From positions 1 to 64,000 of the forward strand of contig NZ_NRJH01000018.1 of assembly GCF_003585925.1 (NCBI RefSeq): a stretch of 64,000 nucleotides of DNA, read 5' to 3'. The DNA is from Psittacicella melopsittaci (GTDB taxonomy: Bacteria > Pseudomonadota > Gammaproteobacteria > Enterobacterales > Psittacicellaceae). The notes beneath the pieces are model-generated. The model was not told where the DNA came from. It was given only the letters and a program-made list of their open reading frames with translations, and searched no databases. This document shows positions 8,712 through 18,495 of the stretch, in pieces. Each line of letters opens with the position of its first letter. Position 1 is the first letter of the stretch. The translations under genes were made by a program, and so were the position numbers.

Positions 8712-10058
8712 ATGGAACAAATATTACTTTTTACAGATCAAGAACTTACTGCAAACGACTCTGACTTTAATGCTCCCCTAGCCAGTCGCATTCGTCCACA
8801 AACGCTAGATGATATAGTTGGGCAAGAACATTTAATTGGAGAAGGTAAATTCTTGCGAGAAATGATTAACAAGGATCAAGTATCTTCGTTAATTTTTTGG
8901 GGACCTCCAGGGGTGGGTAAAACTACTCTAGCTCAAATTATTGCCAAACAAACTCGCTCGCATTTTGTTAACTTTTCTGCGGTAATGCATGGCATTAAAG
9001 AAATTCGTAATCTTATGAATCAAGCAGAAATAGATCGTCAGCATGGCAAACGCACTATTGTCTTTATCGATGAAATTCATCGTTTTAATAAAGCTCAACA
9101 AGATGCCTTTTTACCCTATGTGGAAAAAGGAAGTATTATCCTAATTGGGGCAACAACCGAAAACCCTTCTTTTGAAGTAAACTCGGCTCTTTTATCGCGT
9201 ACTAAAGTTTTTGTCCTAAAACCTCTTGGTCAAGAAGATATAGTTGCTTTACTAGAAAAGACTTTAAAATCAAGCAACGCCTTTCCTGACCTAGTAATTA
9301 ATATCGACTCTACAACCCTAAATAAAATTGCCGTTTTCTCGCATGGTGACGCTCGTAATGCTCTGAACACCCTAGAAATGCTCGTTTTAAATGGCAATAA
9401 ACAAGGTAATGAAGTTACTATACCTCCTTCTTTGCTCGAAGAATTATTAGGACGTAAAATTGCTTACTATGATAAAGATGGTGAAGAACACTATAATCTC
9501 ATTTCAGCTTTACATAAATCTATGCGCAATAGCGATGTAGATTCTTCAATTTATTGGTTAGGACGCATGCTCGAAGCTGGGGAAGATCCTTTATATATTG
9601 CTCGCCGTTTAGTACGCTTTGCTAGTGAAGATGTAGGGCTAGCGGATAATAGCGCTTTAAATTTAGCAGTTAACGTTATGGAAGCTTGTCGTTTAATTGG
9701 CATGCCTGAGTGTAATGTTCACCTTACTCAGTGTGTGATTTATCTAGCCGTGACCACTAAGTCCAATGCAGCCTATATGGCTTGTAAAGCAGTAAAAGAA
9801 GATATACGTAAAACCTATAATGAGCCTGTTCCTTTACATATTCGCAATGCTCCTACCAACCTTATGAAAGATCTGGGCTATGGTAAAGGATATGAGTATG
9901 CTCATGATAATCAGGACAAACTAACGAGCATGTCTACGCGTCCGGAAAGTATTCAGGATCATGTTTATTATTACCCTACAACTCAGGGGAATGAAGCTCG
10001 TATTAAGCAACGCTTAGAGTACATAAAACAATGGAAAGAAGAACATCGTAAAGATTGA
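8712..10058 (+). CDS. rarA: Replication-associated recombination protein A (RarA/MgsA) AAA+ ATPase
   Basis: RarA is a clamp-loader-like AAA+ ATPase that acts at stalled replication forks and interacts with SSB. The 448-residue product shows Walker A GPPGVGKT (64-71), Walker B with DEIHRF, sensor-1 GATTENPSFE, and the conserved C-terminal blocks RNAPTNLMK and YYYPT. The frame can be opened at a TTG at 8673 overlapping ogt, but the first ATG at 8712 gives an N-terminus of family length ending in the ASRIRP block. It lies 10 bases downstream of ogt. Its C-terminal SSB-binding function is of interest because this genome has two ssb genes. Confidence 0.95.
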   Translation: MEQILLFTDQELTANDSDFNAPLASRIRPQTLDDIVGQEHLIGEGKFLREMINKDQVSSLIFWGPPGVGKTTLAQIIAKQTRSHFVNFSAVMHGIKEIRNLMNQAEIDRQHGKRTIVFIDEIHRFNKAQQDAFLPYVEKGSIILIGATTENPSFEVNSALLSRTKVFVLKPLGQEDIVALLEKTLKSSNAFPDLVINIDSTTLNKIAVFSHGDARNALNTLEMLVLNGNKQGNEVTIPPSLLEELLGRKIAYYDKDGEEHYNLISALHKSMRNSDVDSSIYWLGRMLEAGEDPLYIARRLVRFASEDVGLADNSALNLAVNVMEACRLIGMPECNVHLTQCVIYLAVTTKSNAAYMACKAVKEDIRKTYNEPVPLHIRNAPTNLMKDLGYGKGYEYAHDNQDKLTSMSTRPESIQDHVYYYPTTQGNEARIKQRLEYIKQWKEEHRKD

Positions 10059-10248
10059 TTTTTCAACAATTTACGGCAAAAAAACTAGTATAATAAAGGA
10101 AACAAAAACAAAGATGTCCGATAATTTTAGGAGTTTTTTGATTTTTGTTTGTCTAAAAATATACATATACCAACGTTTTTTTGTGCACACTTTTGTACTC
10201 TTATTTTTATTTAACAATATACATATCTAATGTATTTGGAGAATCCTT

Positions 10249-11733
10249 GTGTTAGGAACAAATACTCTTAATCTAGACCTTAGCTTTTTTACGCCTAGTT
10301 TAAAGTTAGAACAAGATATCAGTAAAAGTGATTTCTTTAAAAGCATTAAACTACTAGAACGAGATACTGAAGTAAAGGATCTTTACGAACTATATCGCAC
10401 TCTTCTCGAAGAATTTAACAAATATAGTCGTCGTTTAGAAAACTTTGTTAACAGTAAGGGATTACCGCAAGGTAATGTTTTCCCTGAGCCTACTACTGCT
10501 GAACTTAACCTTTTCGGGTTTATTGAAAATTTTAACTATGCAGTACCTAGTGAGATCGAAGTTAATTTTAATAAAGTAAAAAACGATCTTGATGCAGATT
10601 TAGCCTTAGTTTACTACCAAGGCAACCTAGCTATTGCCTATAAAAGCAAAAAAGGCGAGCTTACGACAACAAAAAATCCCGTTTATGTAGATTTTCTCCA
10701 CGGCGAAACTGCAAAACGTGCTGAAAACATTAATAATGTGCGTTCAGAACTAGTTGTACGTTCTTCAATTAGTAAAAAATTACCTGCTACTCAACAATAT
10801 ATTCTTGATGCGACCGCAGGTTTTGGTCAAGACAGTTTCTTGCTTGTCAATGCAGGGGCTAGTGTTTTAATGTTTGAACGTAATCCTGTTATTGGCTTAC
10901 TTTTAGCTGATGGTTTACGTCGCCTCCAAGAAGGCTATTCACACCCTGTACCGTTAAACTTACGCTTCCCTGTGAGTATTACCTCTTCTCTAGGCAAAAG
11001 CATTTGTAAAAATTTAAAATTTACGAGCGTGTACCTTGATCCTATGTATCCACATAAGGCTTCGAGCGCTAAAGTAAATAAAAACATGCAAGCTATTCAA
11101 GCAATAGTTGGGCAAGATCAAGATACAGATGAACTTTTCCATAGTGCTTTAAGTTTAAATACTTCGCGTGTAGTAGTAAAACGTCCTAAAGGGGCACCAT
11201 TTTTAGGTAATAAAGAAACTGCCGATGCGGTTAAATCTCCGTCACATCGTTTTGATCTTTATTATGTAGCCCAAGTTGAAGCTAACAATGTGCAAACTTT
11301 AAATGGCTTTGCAAGTAAAGACCACCTTAAGGTCTTAAAAGAACTTACTATTACCGAAGAACAAAATGCCGTAACCTATGACAACCTCCTTCTTTGTCGT
11401 CGTATGGTTAACTATATAAACCTCCGTCAAGAATCATTTTTTGGCGAAAGAGGCAAATACCACTCGGTTGTTTGTGCTTTTAGTCGTTTACTTGGCACAG
11501 ATACTTTAGTAGCTCGTCCAATTGAGTACGAAGTTTATAAACAATACCGTGACCGCATGGTATCTGACTTAAACTTTGATGTACCAGGAGACAGTGAATA
11601 TCGTTTAAGAAGCTTTTTATACTGCCCTAGTTTAGCTGAACAAGCGAAAAAAACCTTAGATCAGTTAAGCAATATGAAAACTGATAAAAAGCGTAATCCA
11701 AAAAGTAAACGCAAAGCAAAAAGCAAGGATTAA
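10249..11733 (+). CDS. rsmJ: 16S rRNA (guanine1516-N2)-methyltransferase RsmJ with large N- and C-terminal extensions
   Basis: RsmJ methylates G1516 of 16S rRNA with SAM. The RsmJ core occupies about residues 145-341: VDF near 147, LDATAGFGQD (186-195), MFERNPVIGLLLADGL (208-223), VYLDPMYPHK (261-270), and VVVKRPKGAPFLG (308-320). The usual protein is about 250 residues; this one is 494. Residues 1-110 (helical, charged) and 342-494 (ending in a Lys/Arg-rich tail) match nothing I recognise. The start is GTG at 10249 with a good GGAGAA site 6 bases upstream. The gene stands alone and ends at a bidirectional terminator. The core assignment is strong; the extensions could be a lineage-specific addition to rRNA binding. 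Confidence 0.9.
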   Translation: MLGTNTLNLDLSFFTPSLKLEQDISKSDFFKSIKLLERDTEVKDLYELYRTLLEEFNKYSRRLENFVNSKGLPQGNVFPEPTTAELNLFGFIENFNYAVPSEIEVNFNKVKNDLDADLALVYYQGNLAIAYKSKKGELTTTKNPVYVDFLHGETAKRAENINNVRSELVVRSSISKKLPATQQYILDATAGFGQDSFLLVNAGASVLMFERNPVIGLLLADGLRRLQEGYSHPVPLNLRFPVSITSSLGKSICKNLKFTSVYLDPMYPHKASSAKVNKNMQAIQAIVGQDQDTDELFHSALSLNTSRVVVKRPKGAPFLGNKETADAVKSPSHRFDLYYVAQVEANNVQTLNGFASKDHLKVLKELTITEEQNAVTYDNLLLCRRMVNYINLRQESFFGERGKYHSVVCAFSRLLGTDTLVARPIEYEVYKQYRDRMVSDLNFDVPGDSEYRLRSFLYCPSLAEQAKKTLDQLSNMKTDKKRNPKSKRKAKSKD

Positions 11734-11767
11734 AGCAGGTTGATTATTTCAACTAAAATCCAGACAT

Positions 11768-11803
11768 AAAAAAAATAGGATCTATCTAAGATCCTATTTT
11801 TTT
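11768..11803. terminator. Bidirectional terminator between rsmJ and gnd
   Basis: Arms AATAGGATCT (11774-11783) and its complement (11789-11798) with a 5-base loop, flanked by A-run on the left and T-run on the right. It serves rsmJ (+) and gnd (-), which converge here. Confidence 0.88.
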
Positions 11804-11818
11804 ATGGTTTAAAATAAA

Positions 11819-13288
11819 TTAAACATCGTATTTTGAAGCAGAAACGTCACCACCTGTACCTGTCCAGTTAGTGTGGAACACTTGATCTAATGGACGGTCA
11901 ACACGTTGGTAAGTGTGAGCACCAAAGTAGTCACGTTGTGCTTGTAATAAGTTAGCTGGTAATTTACCTAAAGTATAGCTATCTAAGAATTGTAAACCAG
12001 CTGACATACATGGTACTGGAATACCGTGTTCAATAGATAAAGTACATACTTTTCTCCAGCTTGGTAAGCAAGAGATTAAGATATTACGGAAGTAGTCATC
12101 TAAACCTAAGAAGTTAAGGTTAGGGTTTTTGTCATATGCGTTTTTAATATCTTGTAAGAATTTAGAACGAATAATACAACCTTCTCTCCATAATAGAGCT
12201 GTGTTACCTAGGTTAATATCCCAGTTGAACTCATCTGAAGCAGTTTTCATTAACATAAAGCCTTGAGCATAAGAAATAATTTTTGATGCTAATAAAGCTT
12301 TACGTACATGCTCAATTAATTCACCAGCTTCAGCATAGCTTAATTTTTTCTCTACTGGTGGGTGAATGTTACCAAATACTTGAGCAGCTTCTAAACGTTG
12401 TTGTTTTAATGCTGAAACACAACGCATAAATACAGATTCAGTAATTAATGTTAAAGGTACACCAAAGTCTAGAGCGTTAATACCTGTCCATTTACCTGTA
12501 CCTTTTTGTCCAGCTGTATCTAAGATTTTTGTTACTAATGGAGAACCATCTTCATCTTTAAATCTTAAGATATCTGCCGTAATTTCTACTAGGTAAGAAT
12601 CTAATTCAGTTTTATTCCACGCTGAGAAAATATCCGCAAGTTGATCGTAAGTAACGTCAACATACTCAGATAAGAAGTGGTAAGCTTCACTAATTAATTG
12701 CATGTCACCATATTCGATACCATTGTGTACCATTTTCACAAAGTGACCAGCCCCTTCTTTACCTACCCAGTCACAACATGGTTGACCGTCTGGAGTTTTC
12801 GCAGAAATAGCTTGTAAAATAGGTTTAACTGATTCCCAAGCTGCAGGATTACCACCTGGCATAATTGATGGACCACGACGTGCACCTTCTTCACCACCTG
12901 ATACCCCTGAACCTACGTAAAGAATACCTTTTTCTTCTAGGTATTTAGCTCTACGAGTAGTATCAACATAGTTTGAGTTACCACCATCAATAATAATATC
13001 GCCTTCATCTAGAAGAGGTAATAATTGTGCGATAAAATTATCTACTACTTCACCAGCACGTACCATTAAAAATACTTTACGTGGTGAAGCTAATTTAGAT
13101 ACCATATCTTCTAAAGATTGAGCACCAACAATGTTTGTACCTTTAGCAGGACCATTAATAAAGTCATTAACTTTATCTTGACTACGGTTATAAGCAACTA
13201 CTTTAAAGCCGTGGTCATTCATATTTAAGATGAGGTTTTGCCCCATTACTGCTAAACCTACAACACCAATGTCATAATTTAAAGACAT
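11819..13288 (-). CDS. gnd: 6-phosphogluconate dehydrogenase (decarboxylating)
   Basis: The enzyme converts 6-phosphogluconate to ribulose 5-phosphate and CO2 with NADP, the last oxidative step of the pentose phosphate pathway. The 489-residue protein has the Rossmann motif GLAVMGQNLILNM at its start, the substrate block GVSGGEEGARRGPSIMPGG near residue 130-150, and KEGAGHFVKMVHNGIEYGDM with the catalytic lysine and histidine. A clear Shine-Dalgarno (AGGAAG) precedes the ATG. It is the last gene of the zwf-pgl-gnd unit, 30 bases after pgl. Confidence 0.97.
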   Translation of the reverse strand: MSLNYDIGVVGLAVMGQNLILNMNDHGFKVVAYNRSQDKVNDFINGPAKGTNIVGAQSLEDMVSKLASPRKVFLMVRAGEVVDNFIAQLLPLLDEGDIIIDGGNSNYVDTTRRAKYLEEKGILYVGSGVSGGEEGARRGPSIMPGGNPAAWESVKPILQAISAKTPDGQPCCDWVGKEGAGHFVKMVHNGIEYGDMQLISEAYHFLSEYVDVTYDQLADIFSAWNKTELDSYLVEITADILRFKDEDGSPLVTKILDTAGQKGTGKWTGINALDFGVPLTLITESVFMRCVSALKQQRLEAAQVFGNIHPPVEKKLSYAEAGELIEHVRKALLASKIISYAQGFMLMKTASDEFNWDINLGNTALLWREGCIIRSKFLQDIKNAYDKNPNLNFLGLDDYFRNILISCLPSWRKVCTLSIEHGIPVPCMSAGLQFLDSYTLGKLPANLLQAQRDYFGAHTYQRVDRPLDQVFHTNWTGTGGDVSASKYDV

Positions 13289-13318
13289 ATTCTTCCTCTT
13301 TTTTTGTTTTTAAAATTA

Positions 13319-14191
13319 TTATTTTATACTGGTTTGCATCTTTTCTAATTCAGCTACATTAATTTCTTTAGCTGCTGCTGGATCTAAATACATAGTTGTA
13401 TGCGTAGTTAGACCAACATGAACTAGAACTTCACTATTACCAAATTTTTCTTTGCTAAAGTTGTAAATATCAAAAGCCTTGCCTTCTTTACGAATTAAGC
13501 TTTGTAAGATTAAAACTCCAGCTATAGCTTCAACTGTTTGACTTAAAACGCGAGCTTTATTTTCGCCTGTGGCAATAAAACAAATTTCTTTGGCTGCGTT
13601 AATTAGAGTTAAAGACTGCGAAATACGCGGTTGCATGGTTAAAGGATGAAAAGCTGGAACATATAATTCCGTATCTTCTATCTCAAATACTGCTGGGAAT
13701 AGAGAAGCAGTATGACCATCATCACCTATACCTAAGATAATTAAATCAAAACTAGGAATACCTTGTGCATTAGCAGGTACTAGTTCATGAACAAGGCTAA
13801 TCATGCGTTTGCACTCAGCCTCAACATAGGTAAACTCTAATTTGTCTCGAGTTAAGCCCTGAATTGGATGAATATTTTCTTCTTTTATTGGTAATTTACT
13901 TAAGTATTGACGGTTTAATTCCCCGTAATTACTCTCTGGTGAACCATGGTCAACTAAACGCTCATCATTCCACCATAGGTGTAAATTATCCCAATTAATT
14001 TGTTTATCTAAGCCAGATTTTTCTAGGTAAGCAAATAGTTTAAATACTGTAGAGCCACCAAATAAAGAAATATGTTTTGGTGATTGAGCTTGGCTTAAAG
14101 CTAATAGTTTATTCGCAACAGGAGATAATAAATCATCTCCAGCTGCTTCAACTATAGAATAATCACCTTCTTGAAAAAGAGTTTTTGTCAT
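13319..14191 (-). CDS. pgl: 6-phosphogluconolactonase (DevB type)
   Basis: The protein hydrolyses 6-phosphogluconolactone to 6-phosphogluconate. The 290-residue sequence belongs to the glucosamine-6-phosphate isomerase/6-phosphogluconolactonase fold, with SLFGGSTVFKLFAYL (phosphate loop), WWNDERLVDHGSPESNYG and LIILGIGDDGHTASLFP, all diagnostic for DevB-type lactonase. It is about 50 residues longer than the usual 230-240, chiefly at the C-terminus, which ends in a short helix rich in Glu/Lys. It begins 1 base after the zwf stop, so translation is likely coupled, and gnd follows. Confidence 0.93.
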   Translation of the reverse strand: MTKTLFQEGDYSIVEAAGDDLLSPVANKLLALSQAQSPKHISLFGGSTVFKLFAYLEKSGLDKQINWDNLHLWWNDERLVDHGSPESNYGELNRQYLSKLPIKEENIHPIQGLTRDKLEFTYVEAECKRMISLVHELVPANAQGIPSFDLIILGIGDDGHTASLFPAVFEIEDTELYVPAFHPLTMQPRISQSLTLINAAKEICFIATGENKARVLSQTVEAIAGVLILQSLIRKEGKAFDIYNFSKEKFGNSEVLVHVGLTTHTTMYLDPAAAKEINVAELEKMQTSIK

Positions 14192-14192
14192 A

Positions 14193-15737
14193 TTAACTTT
14201 TTAGTTTTTCTTCACGTTCAGCTACACAATCAAAGTGCCATTTAAAGCCTGATTTTTGTAAAAGATCTACCGAAGCATCAGGTCCCCAACTTCCAGATTC
14301 ATAGGTATGAATTTTTGGGTTACCTTTTTTATAATCAATAATCGGTTGCACATATTTCCAACATTCAAGAACAAAGTCTGAACGAGTAAATAGAGTTGCA
14401 TCACCACGGATAGCATCTAAAAGCAGACGTTGATAAGCATCAAGAATTAACATATTCTTTTCGCTACGATTTAAATCAGTGTATTTGAAATCCATAGGTA
14501 CTTCAGAAATGTTAAATCCTGAACCTGGACGTTTCATACCAAAGTTCATTTGAATAGATTCATTTGGCTGAATACGAATTACTAGGTTATTTTCTGGAGC
14601 TCGATCTTTAAAGTCTTGGTGTGGAGAACGTTTAAAGTGAATGCAAATTTCAGCAATACGATCTTTCATACGTTTACCTGTACGCACAAAGAAAGGAACT
14701 CCTGACCAACGCCAGTTATCTATTTCAATCTTAGCTTGAACATAAGTCTCAGTTTTTGAGTTAGGATCTACTCCCTCTTCCTCTTTATAAGCTTTTTGGC
14801 CAGGATCATTAGGGTTAGTTCCGTACTGAGCTAAAAGCACTTGATCTTCAATCGTTTCTAATTTAATCGGCTCTAGACTACGAATAACTTTAACTTGTTC
14901 GTCACGAATTGAATCAGCATCTATGCGAGCTGGTGCTTCCATTGCCACAAAAGAGAACACGTTTAATAAGTGGTTTTGTAGCATGTCACGTAAAGCTCCT
15001 GATTGATCATAATAGGCTGCTCTACCTTCAACCCCGAGTTGCTCGGCTGCGGTAATTTCTACATAGCTAATGTAGTTACGATTCCAAATTGGCTCAAAAA
15101 GAGCATTAGCAAAACGGAATACTAAAATGTTTTGTACCGTTTCTTTACCTAAATAGTGATCAATACGGTAAAGTTGCTCTTCTCTGAAGTATTTATGTAG
15201 TTCGTTGTTTAAGTTGTTTGCTGTTTCTACATCATAACCAAAAGGTTTTTCTATAATTAATCTTCTCCAACCTTTTTCTTCGCTTGCTAAACCTACTGAG
15301 CTTAAGTGTTGAGCAATAGTAGTGTAAGCACTTGGTGGAGTAGACATATAGAAAACTACATTAGCTGGAATTTCTAATTGAGCTGCTGTATTTTCAATTA
15401 CTTCTTTTAACTGGGTATAGTCATTTGCATCATCAGCATTTGCTTTAGTATAGAAAATTTTATCAACAAACTCGTTAATTAGTTTTTCACTTAATTGAGT
15501 ATCATTTTTTTGCGATTCTTTTAAGAAATCATTTTTAACCTTCTCAATTGAAGCACGACATTTCTCTTGGAAATCAGCAGTTTCTATTGGTTTACGACCA
15601 ATTGCCATAATTTTAAATTTCTTTGGCGTTAAATCATTGCAATATAAGCCAAATAAAGAAGGCAGTAATTTACGTTGCGTTAAATCACCAGTCGCACCAA
15701 AAATAACAATAATACTATCTTCAGTTTTCATCATCAT
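14193..15737 (-). CDS. zwf: Glucose-6-phosphate 1-dehydrogenase
   Basis: The enzyme oxidises glucose 6-phosphate to 6-phosphogluconolactone and reduces NADP. The 514-residue protein has the nucleotide motif [11 protein letters not shown] at its N-terminus, the active-site signature RIDHYLGKE, and the C-terminal block [14 protein letters not shown]. Three consecutive Met codons (15737, 15734, 15731) open the frame and the sequence does not decide between them. It is the first gene of the zwf-pgl-gnd operon. On its upstream side a minus-strand -10-like box TATAAT (15805-15810) is visible. No edd/eda genes are nearby, so the operon serves NADPH and pentose supply. Confidence 0.97.
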   Translation of the reverse strand: MMMKTEDSIIVIFGATGDLTQRKLLPSLFGLYCNDLTPKKFKIMAIGRKPIETADFQEKCRASIEKVKNDFLKESQKNDTQLSEKLINEFVDKIFYTKANADDANDYTQLKEVIENTAAQLEIPANVVFYMSTPPSAYTTIAQHLSSVGLASEEKGWRRLIIEKPFGYDVETANNLNNELHKYFREEQLYRIDHYLGKETVQNILVFRFANALFEPIWNRNYISYVEITAAEQLGVEGRAAYYDQSGALRDMLQNHLLNVFSFVAMEAPARIDADSIRDEQVKVIRSLEPIKLETIEDQVLLAQYGTNPNDPGQKAYKEEEGVDPNSKTETYVQAKIEIDNWRWSGVPFFVRTGKRMKDRIAEICIHFKRSPHQDFKDRAPENNLVIRIQPNESIQMNFGMKRPGSGFNISEVPMDFKYTDLNRSEKNMLILDAYQRLLLDAIRGDATLFTRSDFVLECWKYVQPIIDYKKGNPKIHTYESGSWGPDASVDLLQKSGFKWHFDCVAEREEKLKS

Positions 15738-15827
15738 AATTTGTTTTTCTTGTACATTCCTTTAACTAGAATAATAAATGATTCATTTGATAATCACATG
15801 GCATATTATACTCCAAATCCCTTGATT

Positions 15828-15864
15828 TTGCTAAAAATAAAAGCCTAAGCGGGGGCTTAGGCTT
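15828..15864 (-). terminator. Terminator of msrA
   Basis: Perfect 10-base arms (AAGCCTAAGC at 15841-15850, complement at 15855-15864) around a GGGG loop; on the minus strand the stem is followed by TTTTATTTTTA. Confidence 0.88.
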
Positions 15865-15871
15865 GAGATGT

Positions 15872-16414
15872 CTATTTAACTCTTTGTTCTGATTTTTTAT
15901 TTTGGGTACTTAACACTTGTGCTAAGTCGGCAAAATTTAAATGGCAATATCCAGTTGGATTTTTCTCCAGATATTTTTGATGATATTCTTCTGCCGAGCA
16001 AAAGTTAGCTAAAGTAAGATTTTCTACAAGAACAGGACTTGAGTATTTTTTTTGTTCTTCTTGTAATACTTGGGCTACCACTTCTTTTTGCTCTTCATAG
16101 TCTTCTGGTAAAGAGTAAATACCTGTACGGTATTGGGTACCTTTATCATTTCCTTGTTGGTTTTTAATCGTCGGGTCAATCGTTTGTAAAAAAGTTTCAA
16201 GTAACTCTTTTAGAGGTAAAACCTCAGGATCATAAGTTACTTTTACAGCCTCAGCATGCTCGGTAGTACCTGTGCATACTTCTTGATAGGTCACTTGTTC
16301 ACGATTACCATTTGCATAACCTACTTCTGTGCTTTCTACCCCAACCAGAAGACTTAAGAATTTTTCGGTACCCCAAAAGCAACCACCAGCTAAATAAATT
16401 TGTTTTACTGTCAT
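15872..16414 (-). CDS. msrA: Peptide-methionine (S)-S-oxide reductase MsrA
   Basis: MsrA repairs oxidised methionine (the S epimer) in proteins and free methionine. The 180-residue protein has the catalytic block GGCFWG with C12 as nucleophile, the YANG and TEHAEAV substrate segments, and the FCSAEEYHQKYLEKNP block at the C-terminal side; a further cysteine (GYCHLNF) can act in recycling. No signal peptide is present, so it is cytosolic, and no MsrB domain is fused. It is monocistronic, bounded by terminators on both sides. Confidence 0.96.
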   Translation of the reverse strand: MTVKQIYLAGGCFWGTEKFLSLLVGVESTEVGYANGNREQVTYQEVCTGTTEHAEAVKVTYDPEVLPLKELLETFLQTIDPTIKNQQGNDKGTQYRTGIYSLPEDYEEQKEVVAQVLQEEQKKYSSPVLVENLTLANFCSAEEYHQKYLEKNPTGYCHLNFADLAQVLSTQNKKSEQRVK

Positions 16415-16513
16415 TTTTACCTCACTTAGAAAAACTTAACAATTATTATTGTACATTAATTTATATATTTTTTGCAATATTTACGTACAAATAAAAATCA
16501 ACTTTTTTAAGGT

Positions 16514-16541
16514 AAAAAAAGCGACTAGCTGAACTAGTCGC
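16514..16541 (-). terminator. Terminator of glmS
   Basis: Arms GCGACTAG (16521-16528) and CTAGTCGC (16534-16541) with a 5-base loop; on the minus strand a U-tract of seven follows. It lies 8 bases after the glmS stop. Confidence 0.88.
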
Positions 16542-16548
16542 ATTAAAT

Positions 16549-18465
16549 TTATTCTACGGTTACAGATTTAGCTAAATTACGTGGTTTATCAACATCACAT
16601 CCTTTAGCTTTTGCCAGATAGTAAGCTAATAATTGCAGTGGAACCACATATAAAATTGGTGCAACTATAGGCTCAATTTTTGGCATAGGAATAATTTCTA
16701 AATTTTCACGTGGCGTTAAAAGATTTGCATCATCTGAGAAAACAAAAGTTTGCCCACCACGGCTTAGAACTTCCTCGATGTTTGATTTCATTTTATCTAC
16801 TAAAGAATCACTTGGAGCTAAAGCAATTACTGGCATATTATGATCAACTAGAGCTAGAGGACCATGTTTTAATTCACCACCTGCAAAAGCTTCTGAGTGC
16901 ACATAAGACAACTCTTTTAGTTTTAAGTCACCTTCTTTAGCAATTGGATACATAGTATCACGACCTAAATAGATGCAGCTTTCTTTGTTAACTAATTTTT
17001 GTGCTAACTCACGTACTTGCTCGTGATTTTGTAAATAGTTTTCGATATGACGAGGTAAAGTAGCAATACCTTCAACAATACGTTTACTTAACTCAGGAGT
17101 TAAAGTACCTTTAACGCGAGCTAAAGCTGAAGTAAACATAAGTAGTAGTACAAGTTGCGCAGTAAAGGCTTTGGTTGAAGCTACACCGATTTCAATACCA
17201 CAACGGGTAATATAACTTAAATCAGACTCACGTACTATAGACGAAGAAGGTACATTACAAATGGTCATAGAACCTAAGAAACCACTTGCTTTAGCTTTAC
17301 GTAAAGCTGCTAAAGTATCAGCAGTTTCACCAGACTGAGACATAGTAATAATTAAAGAGTTAGGTCTTGTTACCGTTTTACGATAACGATACTCTGAAGC
17401 TATTTCTACATCACAACTAATACCAGCAAAGTCTTCGAGCCAATATTTTGCTACTAAGCCTGAATGGTAAGAAGTACCACAGGCTATAATTTGTACATGT
17501 TCTACTTTTTCTAATAGTTCTTGAGCTTTTGGACCTATAGCATTAGTTAAAACATGATCAGCAACTATACGTCCTTCAATAGAGTCAATAATTGCTTGTG
17601 GTTGTTCAAAAATCTCTTTTAACATAAAAGAGTCGAAATCACCTTTGTCAATTTGCCCTACTTGCATAGTTGAATTAACAATTTCACGTTCTACTTCTTT
17701 ACCGTCAAAGTAAATTTGTACTTTATCTTTTTCGAGTAAAACTACATCCCCTTCTTCTAAGAAAGTAAAGCGACGTGTTTTATCGATTAAAGCAAGTTGG
17801 TCTGAAGCTAAGTAGTTACCATTTTCACCATAACCAACTACTAAAGGTGAACCTAATCTAGCTCCTACAATTGCTTCTGGATGATTCACATCCATAATTG
17901 CTAAACCATAAGCTCCTTCAATAACACATACAGTCATTTTTACTGCCGTGAGTAAATCTAACTCTGAAGCTTGTAATTGCTCAGCAAATGCGTTTTCTAA
18001 TTTTGCTAGAGCATGGGCACCAAATTCTTTTGCTAAACGATTTGGGTTATATTTAAAAAAGTTTACTAAATGAGCTACAACTTCGGTATCTGTTTGCGAT
18101 TTGAACTCATAACCTTGAGCTTTTAAGAAAGTACGTAAAACCTCGTGGTTTTCAATAATCCCATTGTGCACTACAACAATTGAACCTGAAACATGCGGGT
18201 GAGCATTTATTTCAGAAGGAGAACCATGTGTTGCCCAACGTGTGTGAGCTATCCCCGTATTTGCTACTAGATTATGGTGTTTACGTTCTACTTCATTTTC
18301 TAACTCTTGTACCTTCCCTAGGCAACGAACGCGCACTAACTCTTGCTTTGCATCTACAACAGCAATTCCCGCTGAGTCATAACCACGGTACTCTAGGCGT
18401 TTTAGCCCTTCAATGAGTAATTCTACTATATTATTCTCAGAAACTGCAGCAACTATTCCGCACAT
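16549..18465 (-). CDS. glmS: Glutamine--fructose-6-phosphate aminotransferase (isomerizing)
   Basis: GlmS makes glucosamine 6-phosphate from fructose 6-phosphate and glutamine, the first committed step to UDP-GlcNAc for peptidoglycan and LPS. The N-terminal glutaminase domain starts MCGIVAAV with Cys2 as nucleophile (after Met removal) and contains THTRWATHG-type and SDTEV blocks; two SIS sugar-isomerase domains follow, with SGTSYHS-like and SQSGETADT motifs, and the C-terminus ends KPRNLAKSVTVE as in the family. At 638 residues it is about 30 longer than E. coli GlmS because of an insert around residues 125-150 in the glutaminase domain. The DeoR-type regulator gene lies 30 bases upstream. 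I see no glmS ribozyme or sRNA pairing site I could defend. Confidence 0.97.
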   Translation of the reverse strand: MCGIVAAVSENNIVELLIEGLKRLEYRGYDSAGIAVVDAKQELVRVRCLGKVQELENEVERKHHNLVANTGIAHTRWATHGSPSEINAHPHVSGSIVVVHNGIIENHEVLRTFLKAQGYEFKSQTDTEVVAHLVNFFKYNPNRLAKEFGAHALAKLENAFAEQLQASELDLLTAVKMTVCVIEGAYGLAIMDVNHPEAIVGARLGSPLVVGYGENGNYLASDQLALIDKTRRFTFLEEGDVVLLEKDKVQIYFDGKEVEREIVNSTMQVGQIDKGDFDSFMLKEIFEQPQAIIDSIEGRIVADHVLTNAIGPKAQELLEKVEHVQIIACGTSYHSGLVAKYWLEDFAGISCDVEIASEYRYRKTVTRPNSLIITMSQSGETADTLAALRKAKASGFLGSMTICNVPSSSIVRESDLSYITRCGIEIGVASTKAFTAQLVLLLMFTSALARVKGTLTPELSKRIVEGIATLPRHIENYLQNHEQVRELAQKLVNKESCIYLGRDTMYPIAKEGDLKLKELSYVHSEAFAGGELKHGPLALVDHNMPVIALAPSDSLVDKMKSNIEEVLSRGGQTFVFSDDANLLTPRENLEIIPMPKIEPIVAPILYVVPLQLLAYYLAKAKGCDVDKPRNLAKSVTVE

Positions 18466-18495
18466 ATTTTCTTTTAACCTTGTATCCTATTTAAA

